In this document: piece after piece, positions 42,941 through 51,627 of the stretch
Layout of the letters: every line of letters starts with the position of its first letter
How positions within the stretch are numbered: the first letter of the stretch is position 1
Assembly: GCF_014384905.1 (NCBI RefSeq)
Contig: NZ_JACRSV010000001.1
Span: 868,001 to 932,000 of the forward strand
Direction: 5' to 3'
DNA length: 64,000 nucleotides
Source: Fumia xinanensis
GTDB lineage: Bacteria; Bacillota; Clostridia; Oscillospirales; Ruminococcaceae
The notes under the pieces: model-generated
The model's database searches: none
What the model was told of the DNA's origin: nothing
What the model saw: the letters and a program-made list of their open reading frames with translations, nothing else
Position numbers and translations under genes: made by a program

Positions 42941-43117
42941 TTGGGAACAAAAAAGATGGGTCGCCCAACGGACAACCCCAAACCGCACCAGATGACTGTC
43001 AAATTCGATGAAGAGTGCAAAAATATCATTGAGGAGTACAGTGTACAAGAAAATGTATCAAAAATGGAAGCGGTAAGACGGGGAGTAAAGAAACTTGCGG
43101 TTGACCTCAAAAAATAA
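42941..43117 (+). CDS. Ribbon-helix-helix (CopG/Arc-type) regulator, 58 aa
   Basis: TTG start with SD AGGTGA. The product begins MGTKKMGRPTDNPKPHQ, then has the N-terminal beta strand MTVKFDEECKN and the two helices NIIEEYSVQENVSKMEAVRRGVKKL, the typical RHH DNA-binding dimer. The MGRPTDNPK start is common to a clostridial RHH family often found on or near mobile elements. No toxin partner is adjacent. The tandem repeats over its promoter suggest self-repression. Confidence 0.82.
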   Translation: MGTKKMGRPTDNPKPHQMTVKFDEECKNIIEEYSVQENVSKMEAVRRGVKKLAVDLKK

Positions 43118-43256
43118 ACGGAAGCGGCGCAACCTCGCAAAAGAACACGCCGCTCCCTACACGCCAACAACTTCGAAAGGAAATTGCCGCGTAAATATTA
43201 TACCATGCGTTGCAAAACCTTTCAAGTGTGTTGGCAAAAAAGAAAGGATTTTTGCC

Positions 43257-43541
43257 ATGATTATACGTCAGTTAAAGCACACCCAGTACGAAGATTTCTG
43301 CCATTCCCTCGGCAAAAGGGCCTACGCCCAGCCTCTGGACGCCTTCTACACCGTCACCATGCATGTGGACGATTGGGAGTACGCCGTCCGACTCCAGCCG
43401 GAGCGCCACAACAAAATCGCCGTGTTGCAGGCGCTCCAAATCGACCGGCGAGGCGATTCGCCCAACTTCGGCCTGATTACCGACGGCAAGCTCCTCTCCG
43501 CCTTCCTGGACCTCCTCCTTTGGCAGGGAATCCGCCGATAA
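43257..43541 (+). CDS. Hypothetical protein, 94 aa
   Basis: Start ATG 43257 with SD GAAAGGA. The product has MIIRQLKHTQYEDFCHSL, then FYTVTMHVDDWEYAVRLQPERHNKIAVLQAL and LITDGKLLSAFLDLLLWQ. It is soluble, mixed alpha/beta, and I do not recognise its family. It is followed by a bidirectional terminator. No clear link to its neighbours. Confidence 0.62.
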   Translation: MIIRQLKHTQYEDFCHSLGKRAYAQPLDAFYTVTMHVDDWEYAVRLQPERHNKIAVLQALQIDRRGDSPNFGLITDGKLLSAFLDLLLWQGIRR

Positions 43542-43544
43542 AAC

Positions 43545-43577
43545 AACCCGCCCCGCTTTCAAAGCAGGGCGGGTTTC
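43545..43577. terminator. Bidirectional terminator
   Basis: Stem aacccgccccgcttt/aaagcagggcgggtt between convergent genes. Confidence 0.85.
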
Positions 43578-43578
43578 G

Positions 43579-45027
43579 TTATATCAGGAACTGGAAGGGC
43601 CGGGAAATGAGGGAGGCAAGCCACATCAGCGTCCGTTTCCACCAGGGCACTTCAAGCGGCGTCACATCGGCGTTTTCCTCATAGCTGTTGTCGGACGAGA
43701 CCGTCAGAGACTGGTTCCCGTAGCTGTCCATTGCCGCCTTTAGCTGCTCGTAGAACTCCGGGCTGTCAATGACGAGCATTGCTTCGGTGTCGATGTACAT
43801 GCTCCGGTCGTCCAGGTTGAACGATCCTACCGCTGATAGCCGCCCGTCCATCAAAAAGGACTTACCGTGGATGGAATCCTCACTTTGTAATTCCCGGATG
43901 GTGATGCCGGTATCGATAAATTTCTTCCGATTTTCGATATAATTTGAAAAAGCGGGATAGTTTGGGGAAGAGGCAACCGAGTTTGTCTGTAAAATGACCT
44001 CCGGCAGGGTGGCGGCCATGCTTTTCATCACCGAAAGCAGGCGTTTGTTGGCGGTGCAGTAGGGGCTTTGCATGGTGACCGATTCCTTGGCGGTCAGTCC
44101 CAGATTTGCGAGCTGCACCCCTACCCAAGGCTCCTTGGGGCCGGCGTTTAGGGGATTATGTATCAGGGTGAGCTGTTTGGCAGGGACGGTGGAGTTTGCG
44201 TAGTCGTAGGGTTCCTCGCCATAAAGCTCCGGGCGCGCCGTCATGAGGGCTGCGCGAACTTCCTTTAACTCAGCCGCCGTTTCGTCTGCTTTTTGTTTCT
44301 GGCTTTCGGAAAGGGTGGGGAAGGGTTCTTTTACCGCCTCACAGCTCCAGATTTCGTTGAAATAGGCCTTTGCGTCAGAGAGAACGCTGTCGCCGCTCTG
44401 TTCCGCACCGGACGCGGTGTTGTAGACCACCACATCCCGGTCGTTGGTGACTTTTCCAGTGTAGCCTTCGGGGGCAAAATAGGCGTCGCCGATGTTGCGG
44501 CCTCCCAGAATCATCACCCGGTCGTCGCCGATGAGGATTTTATCGTGGAGCAGGGCGTTCCACTCCCAGGGCTTGTAAAAACAGAAAGGGTTGTAGACCC
44601 GATACTGGACGTTGGGATGAGCGCTCAAAGCATAGGCGATGCCCTTCCGGGAACCGCTGAGGCCTCCGACTTTGCCGTCTAAGACCACCCGGACCTGCAC
44701 ACCCCGGTCGGCGGCATCCAGCAGTTCGGCGAAAATTTGCTCCGACGTGATCCCGTCCTTGACGCAGTGGCAAACCAGATCAATAGAGGTCTGTGCCTCC
44801 CGGATGAGACGGATTCGGCTATCAAAACCCGATTGAGGCGATTCCGCCAAGGTCAGGCGGTCGACCCCCTGTTCGTCTGCGCCGTAAAAGCGGTTTACAT
44901 CGAATTGGGGTTTCATTTCCTCCGAAACTTCTTTGGGGATGGCGTAGGGGATGATACCAAAGCTCACCGCGAAGAGCAGATACAGTCCGATCAGGACAAA
45001 AATGATTGTTTTAATTTTTTTGAGCAC
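43579..45027 (-). CDS. Phospholipase D-family membrane protein (cardiolipin synthase-like)
   Basis: A 482-aa protein with an N-terminal transmembrane helix (TIIFVLIGLYLLFAVSFGII) and two HKD motifs: LLHDKILIGDDRVMILGGRN and SIHGKSFLMDGRLSAVGSFNLDD. It belongs to the PLD superfamily but is far from the Cls at 3631; it looks like the YmdC/ClsC-type extracytoplasmic group. The start is GTG (SD GGAG upstream). It may act in phospholipid synthesis or hydrolysis; substrate unknown. Confidence 0.85.
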   Translation of the reverse strand: MLKKIKTIIFVLIGLYLLFAVSFGIIPYAIPKEVSEEMKPQFDVNRFYGADEQGVDRLTLAESPQSGFDSRIRLIREAQTSIDLVCHCVKDGITSEQIFAELLDAADRGVQVRVVLDGKVGGLSGSRKGIAYALSAHPNVQYRVYNPFCFYKPWEWNALLHDKILIGDDRVMILGGRNIGDAYFAPEGYTGKVTNDRDVVVYNTASGAEQSGDSVLSDAKAYFNEIWSCEAVKEPFPTLSESQKQKADETAAELKEVRAALMTARPELYGEEPYDYANSTVPAKQLTLIHNPLNAGPKEPWVGVQLANLGLTAKESVTMQSPYCTANKRLLSVMKSMAATLPEVILQTNSVASSPNYPAFSNYIENRKKFIDTGITIRELQSEDSIHGKSFLMDGRLSAVGSFNLDDRSMYIDTEAMLVIDSPEFYEQLKAAMDSYGNQSLTVSSDNSYEENADVTPLEVPWWKRTLMWLASLISRPFQFLI

Positions 45028-45191
45028 GTTTGTTCACTCCGTTTCTTTTTGAACACATCCATGATACCGCCCTTTTGGTAACGGACAACGGCTAAACTGT
45101 GAACTTGACATGAACACCGCTGGATGCACTTATCCCATCATATGAACAGAAACGGAAAACTAGTCCCTCCCCAGTGAATTTTTGGATAAAA

Positions 45192-45225
45192 TGAAGACCA
45201 CGGGACTTTTGCCCCGTGGTCTTCA
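45192..45225. terminator. Strong hairpin
   Basis: Perfect stem tgaagaccacggg/cccgtggtcttca with loop acttttg; lies in a region with no adjacent 3' gene end on the plus strand. Confidence 0.6.
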
Positions 45226-45391
45226 AGAAGAGAAATATGGATGATAGCATATCATCATCGTCACAGCAGTTCTGTAACAGATTTTATTATATTATGAACA
45301 TTAAACATATTCAAGTTTTTTTGTTAGATTTTGGCAAATTTGTTAAGAACAAAAAGGTATTTCTGTTTGATTTGCTCTGATTTTTTTGCTT

Positions 45392-45427
45392 GAAAAAGAC
45401 AACCGCCCACCCAAGGTGGACGGTTGC
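45392..45427 (-). terminator. Terminator of Tim44-like gene
   Basis: Hairpin caaccgtccacc/ggtgggcggttg followed on the minus strand by TCTTTTT. Confidence 0.82.
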
Positions 45428-45432
45428 GGACT

Positions 45433-46437
45433 TTACTGCTGAGAAGGGGAGTCTTCAGCGTGGATGCGTACCCCGTTCCAGGGGAGCCGTGTAGTCGGTT
45501 TGACACTGTCCAGGTTCGCAAGCACCCAATCGTGTTCCCCAGTGGTGATGATGGAGCCGCAGAACTCGCATTCCCCGGCGCTGGTCACCTTGCAGGGGGC
45601 TCCGCAGTTAGGACAGGACACGGTGGAGTGGTTGCTGGTGGCCGGATTTGTCAAAACGCCGGTCTTGCGTATAAAAGTCAGAAGGTAGTTCATAAAGCAG
45701 TCCCGGTTGGGATCGCCTTTTAGTACTTGTTTGGTATTTTCGTCGATGATGTAGTCCACCATCCGAGTCTGCATGTAAACCGTCAGGGTTTCGTATTGGG
45801 AATCCCGCTCATAGTTCACCATCCAGGCTTGGTTGACGTTGATTCGTTCCATAACATTGATACGGCCCAGGTTGATGTACTCCTGCAGCTGCATTTCATG
45901 TTGCCGGAACAGCTCTTCCTTTTCGAAGGGCCGGATTTTTGACCAGTCCCGGGCGGTCCAGGCCATCTGCATGGCGATGAACACTTCTTTGGTCCAGGCG
46001 ATGAATTTGTCTTTGCTGAAGTTCTGGTCGTTTTTCTGGATGGCTGCGGTGATTTCTCCATCGCAGTTGGGGGGGACGGGAGCGGAAGCAGGCCGGTGAT
46101 ATTGGGGAGCAGTTCCGCCGCTTGTTTTTTTCTTGTTGGCGCTGATGACGATGGCCGCAATCACAATGAAAACGATCACAGCGACTGCCCATCCGCCGGG
46201 CCCTCCGTCGGAGCTTCCACCGCCTCCTCCATCAAAAAATATGAAACCACCGCCACCTCCGCCGCCATAGTTTCCGCCGCCGTAGTCATATCCGCCTCCG
46301 CCGTAGCCGCCGCCACCGTAATCGTTGTGGTTACCCACATCTACTGGGAGGGCATCCTGGGCCGAGGCCGCTGGCGCCAGTGCTCCAGCGAGGAGCAGTG
46401 CACAGCAGGCAATCAGTGCAAGGATCTTCTTTTTCAT
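45433..46437 (-). CDS. Tim44-like domain protein with Gly-rich region and zinc ribbon
   Basis: A 334-aa protein. Signal peptide (MKKKILALIACCALLLAGALAPAASA), then a Gly/Tyr-rich low-complexity stretch (GGGGYGGGGYDYGGGNYGGG), one transmembrane helix (AVAVIVFIVIAAIVISANKKK), a Tim44-like domain (FIAWTKEVFIAMQMAWTARDWSKIRPFEKEELF) and a C-terminal four-Cys ribbon (SCPNCGAPC, GECEFCGSII). The start ATG 46435-46437 has SD AGGAGG. Similar membrane-anchored Tim44-like proteins are frequent in clostridia; the role is not known. With this topology the Tim44 and ribbon parts are cytoplasmic. Confidence 0.85.
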   Translation of the reverse strand: MKKKILALIACCALLLAGALAPAASAQDALPVDVGNHNDYGGGGYGGGGYDYGGGNYGGGGGGGFIFFDGGGGGSSDGGPGGWAVAVIVFIVIAAIVISANKKKTSGGTAPQYHRPASAPVPPNCDGEITAAIQKNDQNFSKDKFIAWTKEVFIAMQMAWTARDWSKIRPFEKEELFRQHEMQLQEYINLGRINVMERINVNQAWMVNYERDSQYETLTVYMQTRMVDYIIDENTKQVLKGDPNRDCFMNYLLTFIRKTGVLTNPATSNHSTVSCPNCGAPCKVTSAGECEFCGSIITTGEHDWVLANLDSVKPTTRLPWNGVRIHAEDSPSQQ

Positions 46438-46554
46438 CGGAAACCTCCTGATATTGTTGTCAAGGCTCGCAAGGGCGTTTATTCCCGTTGCTATAAGCAT
46501 CTTTATCCTACCAGAAATCAGTGGAAAAAGCAAGGAATAAAGGCGGCTGAAATA

Positions 46555-46584
46555 CAAAAACCCCCTGCCTGGAAGGACAGGGGG
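46555..46584 (-). terminator. Terminator of the sigma/anti-sigma operon
   Basis: Hairpin ccccctg/caggggg followed by TTTTT on the minus strand. Confidence 0.8.
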
Positions 46585-46608
46585 TGCAACAGTCCAGCGG
46601 GAAGGCTG

Positions 46609-47901
46609 TTAGGAAGTGATGGATTGGATAAGTGTGATAAATTCCCGCTGAGACAGATTGCCAGATATGATTTGGTATCCGATGCCGCCGGAGACAAATT
46701 CAGCGGTATAGGTGTCGTTTTGGCCCGCTACCGACTTGCATCCGATTTGCATGGAAACACCGTTCAAGACGCTGCCTTGCCGGTTTGACATGGTGATAGA
46801 ACGGAATTTGGGGATACCGATTTTGCTCATGGTAATGGTCAAAGAATAAGAGCCGTTTGAAAACTCAAATCCCACGCTGTCGTAATAAGGTTTTCCCTCT
46901 TTGTTGAACCAAACACTGAAAGGACCAGAAGAGGTAAGCTTAAGACCCTGCGGGAGAGGAAAGCTTTGAGGATCCTGGCCAAAATAGGCGACGGCATCCT
47001 CTGCAGTCCACTGCTTTTCCTCTACGGTTTCAGGATCGGTGATGGTCCAGCTGGAAACCGTCATGCTGGAAATAGGCTGGAAATACAGGGTGCTGTCACC
47101 AACCGTCACCACTGGAGCGGTCACACCGTCGGTGAGTTCATTGAGGGAAGGTATGGAGGATTCAGCCGTATTGCCAGGCATTCCGTTAGAGTCCGGCGGT
47201 GTATCATAGCTGGAATAGGGAGCGCTGTTCGCACCGGATGGTGGCTCGGTGCCTGAACTTTGTACGGGGGCGTCTGATGGCGAGCTGGGAGTTGAGGAAT
47301 GTTCGCCGCTCGGCGCGCTGCTGGATGCAGCGGTGCTGCTGTCGCTGACGAGGGCAATTTCACTCAATGTGGGTAGCCGTTTACTGTAAAAAAGGGTAGG
47401 ATACTGCAATTTGGAATCCGAACTGTTGCCGTCACTCAAAATATTCGGTTCCGATTGCTCCTCGGAATTTTTGCCGGAGGATTCCGGGGGCAACGGTGGA
47501 TAAAGCGGCGGCTGAACCGCCGCTTTGGGAGGCTCCATTTTCGGACCGGATGGATTCGGGTTTGATTGGGTGCCTCCGGGTTCTTCCGTTCCTTGAGATT
47601 CTTCCCCGCCAGAAGGTTTTTCAGTGACAAAGTCACTGTGATTGCCTTCGGGGGAGACTCTGCTACCAGAATGGGGAAGACCTGACAAACTATCGTTAAA
47701 GTGGGGGAGAAGAGTTGTACCTGCCAGGACCAGAGCCAACCCGGCCAAAGCCGTGCTGTAGTGGAATACAGGACGTTTTTTAGTCGGAGCCTCTTTGGTC
47801 TGAATAGCGGCGCGCATTTTCGCTTTGGTATTTTCCAAAAGCTCGTCGCTGGGACGAATCCTGTCATTCATTGATTTCAGCAGGACAGGGAATGTTTTCA
47901 T
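46609..47901 (-). CDS. Anti-sigma factor-like membrane protein
   Basis: A 430-aa protein. The N-terminal segment (MNDRIRPSDELLENTKAKMRAAIQ) is cytosolic and would hold the sigma factor; a transmembrane helix follows near residues 50-67 (TALAGLALVLAGTTLLP), then about 150 Pro/Ser/Gly-rich residues, then a folded external domain (GFEFSNGSYSLTITMSKIG, GGIGYQIISGNLSQREFITLIQSI) that resembles DUF4367. It overlaps the sigma gene by 38 bases if the ATG at 47901 is used (SD AAAGGAG, spacing 6) or by 8 bases from ATG 47871. Confidence 0.8.
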   Translation of the reverse strand: MKTFPVLLKSMNDRIRPSDELLENTKAKMRAAIQTKEAPTKKRPVFHYSTALAGLALVLAGTTLLPHFNDSLSGLPHSGSRVSPEGNHSDFVTEKPSGGEESQGTEEPGGTQSNPNPSGPKMEPPKAAVQPPLYPPLPPESSGKNSEEQSEPNILSDGNSSDSKLQYPTLFYSKRLPTLSEIALVSDSSTAASSSAPSGEHSSTPSSPSDAPVQSSGTEPPSGANSAPYSSYDTPPDSNGMPGNTAESSIPSLNELTDGVTAPVVTVGDSTLYFQPISSMTVSSWTITDPETVEEKQWTAEDAVAYFGQDPQSFPLPQGLKLTSSGPFSVWFNKEGKPYYDSVGFEFSNGSYSLTITMSKIGIPKFRSITMSNRQGSVLNGVSMQIGCKSVAGQNDTYTAEFVSGGIGYQIISGNLSQREFITLIQSITS

Positions 47902-48388
47902 AGAGGTCTCCTTTCAGCTTTTCTTTGAGCATCTGCCGCGCCCGCATCAGCTGTGTCTTGACAGTGGCGGGTTTTCGCTTGAGGATGCGGCTGATCTCAT
48001 TGATCGGCAAATCTTCGTAATAAAATAAGTGAAGTACCGTTCTATATTTAACGGGCAGTTCCATCAATAATTCGTGTAGGCCCAGTTCTTCTGAGGGCTC
48101 GAAAGGGGCAGGTTCCGTGTCTGCGATAGAGACGACTTTCTGTGACCAGGCGGAGCTGAAAAAACTGTTGGAGCAATTGATAGTAACCCGTATGAGCCAG
48201 GCTTTGCGGTGTTCTTCGGTTTCAAAATCCCGCTCTTTTTTTATGTATCGCAGAAATACTTCTTGAAAGATGTCATCTGCGTCGTTTTTATTCTTCACGC
48301 GGGAGAATGCCAGTCGGTATACCATATCGGCATATTTTTCGATTACCTCGTCCACACAATCGTTCGTACGCAACGATTGATTCGGCAT
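47864..48388 (-). CDS. ECF-type RNA polymerase sigma factor
   Basis: A 174-aa sigma-70 family factor with region 2 (YADMVYRLAFSRVKNKNDADDIFQEVFLRYIKK) and region 4 (ELPVKYRTVLHLFYYEDLPINEISRILKRKPATVKTQLMRARQMLKEKL). It is coupled to the membrane anti-sigma-like gene, the usual layout of a signal-responsive ECF pair. SD AAAGGGGG. A perfect housekeeping promoter lies upstream, so first expression does not depend on itself. Confidence 0.94.
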   Translation of the reverse strand: MPNQSLRTNDCVDEVIEKYADMVYRLAFSRVKNKNDADDIFQEVFLRYIKKERDFETEEHRKAWLIRVTINCSNSFFSSAWSQKVVSIADTEPAPFEPSEELGLHELLMELPVKYRTVLHLFYYEDLPINEISRILKRKPATVKTQLMRARQMLKEKLKGDLYENIPCPAEINE

Positions 48389-48468
48389 AGGGCGAACCCC
48401 CTTTCAAGAGAAATACTTTAGAGCAACCAAAAAGGTGACAGTATTAGCAAAAAATCTGATAGTTTAAA

Positions 48469-48497
48469 ATTATAACATGATTCGACAAAAGTGTCAA
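48469..48497 (-). promoter_or_regulatory. Consensus promoter of the ECF operon
   Basis: On the minus strand TTGACA (48492-48497), 17-bp spacer, TATAAT (48469-48474), a perfect consensus. Confidence 0.88.
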
Positions 48498-48567
48498 TTG
48501 AATTGAGCGTAAGAAAACGGTATTTTCCAGAAAAATCGCATTACGTAACAATTTTTCTCAAAAAGTG

Positions 48568-48596
48568 TTGACAAGAATGATAAAAAGTGGTATTCT
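48568..48596 (+). promoter_or_regulatory. Promoter of the polymorphic toxin gene
   Basis: TTGACA (48568-48573), 17-bp spacer, TATTCT (48591-48596). It is divergent from the ECF promoter and leaves a leader of about 135 bases. The 349-base gap 48389-48737 holds only these two promoters. Confidence 0.75.
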
Positions 48597-48737
48597 GATG
48601 CCGAAGGCAAAAGAAAGAGGCCGCGTAAAAAGCTTGCCGCTTTCCACCCGAGCCCCTGACTTTGAGCCATATTGCTATGACCTACTTCGCAACTAGAGCA
48701 TAACACATGGCGCAGAAGTTGTCAAGGGGAAAACCGC

Positions 48738-50441
48738 ATGAAGGAGGTGTCCCATTGTCTTTACATAACTGTGCGTCTATCTTCTTTTGTCTTATTTTTG
48801 ACGAAAGAAGAGATGTGTTTGAGTGCGCTGTTTGATGAAATTTTATTAGCAAACGTAAATAAGGTTCAAGAGCGGATATCCGTCGCCTGCGCGTGGTTTT
48901 ACGCCCGGTTTTTGGCGGACGACAGCGAGGACGAGATGCTTTTCCGCGCCAACAGGCTGCTGATCCCGCGCAAATACCCATTGCCGGAGCCTCAGGGCCC
49001 CCATGAAGCCGAACTTCTGGAAAGCCGTCAACATTCCCGCAAAAAAGCGCTTTTAAAAGCGCAGTTTTATGACATTGTCGAGGAATATGGCGAGCGGTTC
49101 CGAATGAATGGGGCACAGGCACCGCCTACAGTCGTAGAAGGGCTGAATAGCTGCGTTGATTCGTTTATCACAAACACGGTGGATCAGTTATCCCTTAAAA
49201 TGCAGCAGGGATTTTTAAGGGGAGCCACTGTGGATCAGATGATCTCCACGCTGACCTTGGCTTTTGCCGACAAAGCCCAGCGATTTCACAGTCGGGTCAA
49301 AGATTTTTATACACAGGCCGCCTGGTACGGCGTTTTGCAATCTTACGATACAGGCCAGAGGTTTGTTTTCCAGGTGGACAAGCAGGATGGTACCTGTGAG
49401 CGCTGTTCCGCTCAAGGGGGAGTCATTTACACGGCGGATGAAATTATCCAAAACGATTTGCTGCCGCCCTTGCATCCAAACTGCCGATGTTCGATTCTGA
49501 CCCTCGAACAGGCCCTGCAAATCGGCGGGGGCGGCGATATGAAGCAGGACCGGATACAACTGGGGATGGATGCCGGGGAACGGTCACAAAACAGTGTGTT
49601 AGAGCCGTTGATGCGCATTCCCAGCGATGCGGCGGACATGGTACACTCCTTTCAGTTGGCGCAGCTGGCGCGGCTTCAGAACGGGCAATATCTCGACTGG
49701 ATCACAGCAGGAATCGTCAGCGGGTTCTGGGACGGGCTGGAAACGCGAGCGCAGACCATGCTGGACAATCCGACGCTTTATAACATCGGCAACTGGCTGA
49801 CGCTGGGGTTGTTCGACGTCATCAAAGGCGCGCTGTTTCCCGAAGAACCGCTGTCCTTGCAGCACTGGCTGGACTCAGCGGGGCTGGCGGCGACGGCGTA
49901 TGGGGGATACAAAACCTATCAGCAGGTCAAGCGCCTTTACAGTGAGAAGGGGAAACGAGGAAGCGCCGGGGGCTATGAAGCGCTGGATGATGTGGATGAT
50001 GCGGCGCAAACTGTAGACGATACTAAGGTCGTAAAAAGTGGTTCAGTATCTCCATCACAAATAGCAAAAAGTTGGCAAGGGAAGGGAAACTATCCCGGGA
50101 TTGATGAATATCAAGATATAATTGTGGAAAAAGAAGTTGTTTTATATAGAGGAGAACCGAATGGATCCGGTTATTTTACAACTAAACAGGCAATTGATGA
50201 ATCTGGAAAAAATGCTACTAAATTATTTGAAGGATTGCAAGTTGAAAAACATCCTATTTATGGCTATAGAAAAAATATGCAAGGATACAAAGCTATGATA
50301 GATATTGAAGCAGCTTATGGCATAGTAAAAGCAAATCCACAATTTGGAAACGGAGGGTTGCCACAAATATTTATTCCCAATATTCACGAACTGATCCAAA
50401 AAGGGTATTTAAAACCCGTTGAAACCATTACGTTATATTAG
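48738..50441 (+). CDS. MuF-domain polymorphic toxin
   Basis: A 567-aa modular protein. Residues about 165-255 form a phage MuF/SPP1 gp7-like head domain with the zinc motif C220, C223, H246, C249, C251 (GTCERC, PPLHPNCRC). A linker at residues 368-420 (EEPLSLQHWLDSAGLAATAYG) is followed by an AT-rich variable tip (VVLYRGEPNGSGYFTTKQ, then FGNGGLPQIFIPNIHEL). No phage structural genes are near, so this is a toxin carrier, not a capsid part. The tip is unidentified; LYRGE recalls ADP-ribosyltransferases, weakly. The start is uncertain: ATG 48738 has SD AAGGGG, while ATG 48813 better fits the domain. An immunity gene follows. Confidence 0.82.
   Translation: MKEVSHCLYITVRLSSFVLFLTKEEMCLSALFDEILLANVNKVQERISVACAWFYARFLADDSEDEMLFRANRLLIPRKYPLPEPQGPHEAELLESRQHSRKKALLKAQFYDIVEEYGERFRMNGAQAPPTVVEGLNSCVDSFITNTVDQLSLKMQQGFLRGATVDQMISTLTLAFADKAQRFHSRVKDFYTQAAWYGVLQSYDTGQRFVFQVDKQDGTCERCSAQGGVIYTADEIIQNDLLPPLHPNCRCSILTLEQALQIGGGGDMKQDRIQLGMDAGERSQNSVLEPLMRIPSDAADMVHSFQLAQLARLQNGQYLDWITAGIVSGFWDGLETRAQTMLDNPTLYNIGNWLTLGLFDVIKGALFPEEPLSLQHWLDSAGLAATAYGGYKTYQQVKRLYSEKGKRGSAGGYEALDDVDDAAQTVDDTKVVKSGSVSPSQIAKSWQGKGNYPGIDEYQDIIVEKEVVLYRGEPNGSGYFTTKQAIDESGKNATKLFEGLQVEKHPIYGYRKNMQGYKAMIDIEAAYGIVKANPQFGNGGLPQIFIPNIHELIQKGYLKPVETITLY
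49841..49991 (+). repeat. Linker repeat R1 (in the full-length toxin)
   Basis: The expressed copy of the linker DNA, from cgaagaaccgctgtccttgc to gaagcgctggatga. The first 75 bases recur in R2 and R3; nearly all 150 bases recur in R4. Confidence 0.9.
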
Positions 50442-50451
50442 GAGAAAAACG

Positions 50452-50835
50452 ATGATTAATTTAAAAACAGGAGAACTTATAGCAAGTAAAGACCTGGTAT
50501 TTAAACCAGGATACACTTTTGAGGAATTTAGCCGTTCAAAGTATTATGATAATCAGGATGCCATAAAGGCAATATACCTCAAGAATATTTTTGAAATTGA
50601 CAGCCATAAATACCTCATACATTTTTTCTTCCGAAATAAAATAATTTATGCAGTTAGTTTGGTGTGTGTTGATGTAGATTTTTCGTATGAAGATGAGGTT
50701 GAAAGAAAATTACTTCATGACAAAATACTCAATCAAAATAATATTGAAGTAAAAAATCAATATATATGGGGTAGTATACAGTCTGAATTTGACCAGAGAA
50801 GTAATTGTAGCGAAATTTTAGTGATCTATAACTGA
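50452..50835 (+). CDS. Putative immunity protein 1
   Basis: A 127-aa soluble protein directly after the toxin stop, SD TAGGAG before ATG 50452. Sequence includes LVFKPGYTFEEFSRSKYYDNQ and HFFFRNKIIYAVSLVCVDVDF. It is as AT-rich as the toxin tip and unlike the toxin N-terminal DNA, as expected if tip and immunity gene moved together. I do not recognise a family. Immunity function is inferred from position. Confidence 0.65.
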   Translation: MINLKTGELIASKDLVFKPGYTFEEFSRSKYYDNQDAIKAIYLKNIFEIDSHKYLIHFFFRNKIIYAVSLVCVDVDFSYEDEVERKLLHDKILNQNNIEVKNQYIWGSIQSEFDQRSNCSEILVIYN

Positions 50836-50851
50836 TTATTTCAAAAAATAC

Positions 50852-50880
50852 AAGCAGCTATGTTGCATATGCCATAGCTT
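50852..50880 (+). terminator. Inter-cassette hairpin 1
   Basis: aagcagctatg...catagctt hairpin after immunity gene 1. Similar hairpins follow immunity gene 2 (51628-51655) and the last tip (about 53343-53355), and the sequence tatccatttgc after it recurs near 53371. Confidence 0.65.
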
Positions 50881-50890
50881 CCTTATCCAT

Positions 50891-51355
50891 TTGCTGTTTC
50901 CCGAAGAACCGCTGTCCCTGCAGCACTGGCTGGATTCAGCGGGGCTGGCGGCGACGGCGTATGGGGGATACAAGGCATCTGGCATGGTACGTTCCTATTA
51001 CGAGAATAAGAAGTATTTAGGGAGCAATGAGATTAGCGTCGGAAAAGCCAATGCATCCATAGCACAGTATGGAGATGATTTTGGTAAGATGGGTATTTAT
51101 GTTGAAAAACCTGATATCAAGATAGATTGGAACCAGTATGCTGAACATGGTATGGAACGTATGAATCAAAGAGGATTATCCCATGAATTTGTAGAAAGTT
51201 TTATACAAAATGGCAAGGTTTTATCTCAAAACTCTGGCAGCAAATTTGCTTATGTTACGAAAGTAAGTAAAGAAGGAAAATTAATTACGACGTGGGGAAG
51301 CGCTCAGTTCGATGATTCTATGCTAGAAATCATATCTAAACTATTTGAGGAGTAA
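50891..51355 (+). CDS. Orphan toxin tip cassette 2
   Basis: The frame starts with a second copy of the linker (FPEEPLSLQHWLDSAGLAAT) and then changes to an AT-rich tip with DWNQYAEHGMERMNQRGLSHEF and GKLITTWGSAQFDD. The His-Gly-x-x-Arg-Met-x-x-Arg-Gly pattern and the late Thr-Trp-Gly fit small BECR-type ribonuclease toxins. A TTG at 50891 could be a start but there is no SD, no MuF domain and no promoter, so this looks like a silent tip that must recombine into the full-length gene to be delivered. Confidence 0.75.
   Translation: MLFPEEPLSLQHWLDSAGLAATAYGGYKASGMVRSYYENKKYLGSNEISVGKANASIAQYGDDFGKMGIYVEKPDIKIDWNQYAEHGMERMNQRGLSHEFVESFIQNGKVLSQNSGSKFAYVTKVSKEGKLITTWGSAQFDDSMLEIISKLFEE
50893..50974 (+). 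repeat. Linker repeat R2
   Basis: gctgtttcccgaagaaccgc through gtatgggggatacaag, nearly identical to R1 including the upstream ctgtttcc. Confidence 0.9.
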
Positions 51356-51360
51356 AAAAT

Positions 51361-51615
51361 ATGAATAAAGATATTATCAAAATTATAAATGAATGGGATC
51401 CAATTGATTTATTTCCATTAGCTCCAGATAATGAGTATGAGGCAGAAGCAGAAAAAATAATTAAATTTATTGATGATAAAAAGAACGTTAGCGTTGGATT
51501 GCTGGCCTCAACAATAAATGCCATTTTTTTGAATGCATTTGGTTCTAATATTTATAATTCCGAAATTACTGATTGCATAACAGTAGCAACGAAGATTTTA
51601 GCGCTAAGAAAATAG
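51361..51615 (+). CDS. Putative immunity protein 2 (DUF1871-like)
   Basis: An 84-aa helical protein starting 5 bases after the stop of cassette 2; SD GAGGAG overlaps the end of the toxin tip. The pattern IIKIINEWDPIDLFPLAPDNEYEAEAEKI is that of the DUF1871 family, members of which are known as immunity proteins in polymorphic toxin loci. It should protect against tip 2. Confidence 0.8.
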   Translation: MNKDIIKIINEWDPIDLFPLAPDNEYEAEAEKIIKFIDDKKNVSVGLLASTINAIFLNAFGSNIYNSEITDCITVATKILALRK

Positions 51616-51627
51616 ATATTTGAAAAA

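Larger units (their letters stand above)
45028..45432. other. Intergenic region between PLD and Tim44-like genes
   Basis: No gene. It holds the perfect hairpin tgaagaccacggg/cccgtggtcttca (45192-45225) and the terminator of the Tim44-like gene (45392-45427). Confidence 0.6.

Noticed and set aside
48738..50441. Prophage call based on the MuF domain
   Set aside because: No terminase, portal, capsid, tail, integrase or lysis genes are nearby; the downstream linker/tip/immunity array fits a polymorphic toxin locus.
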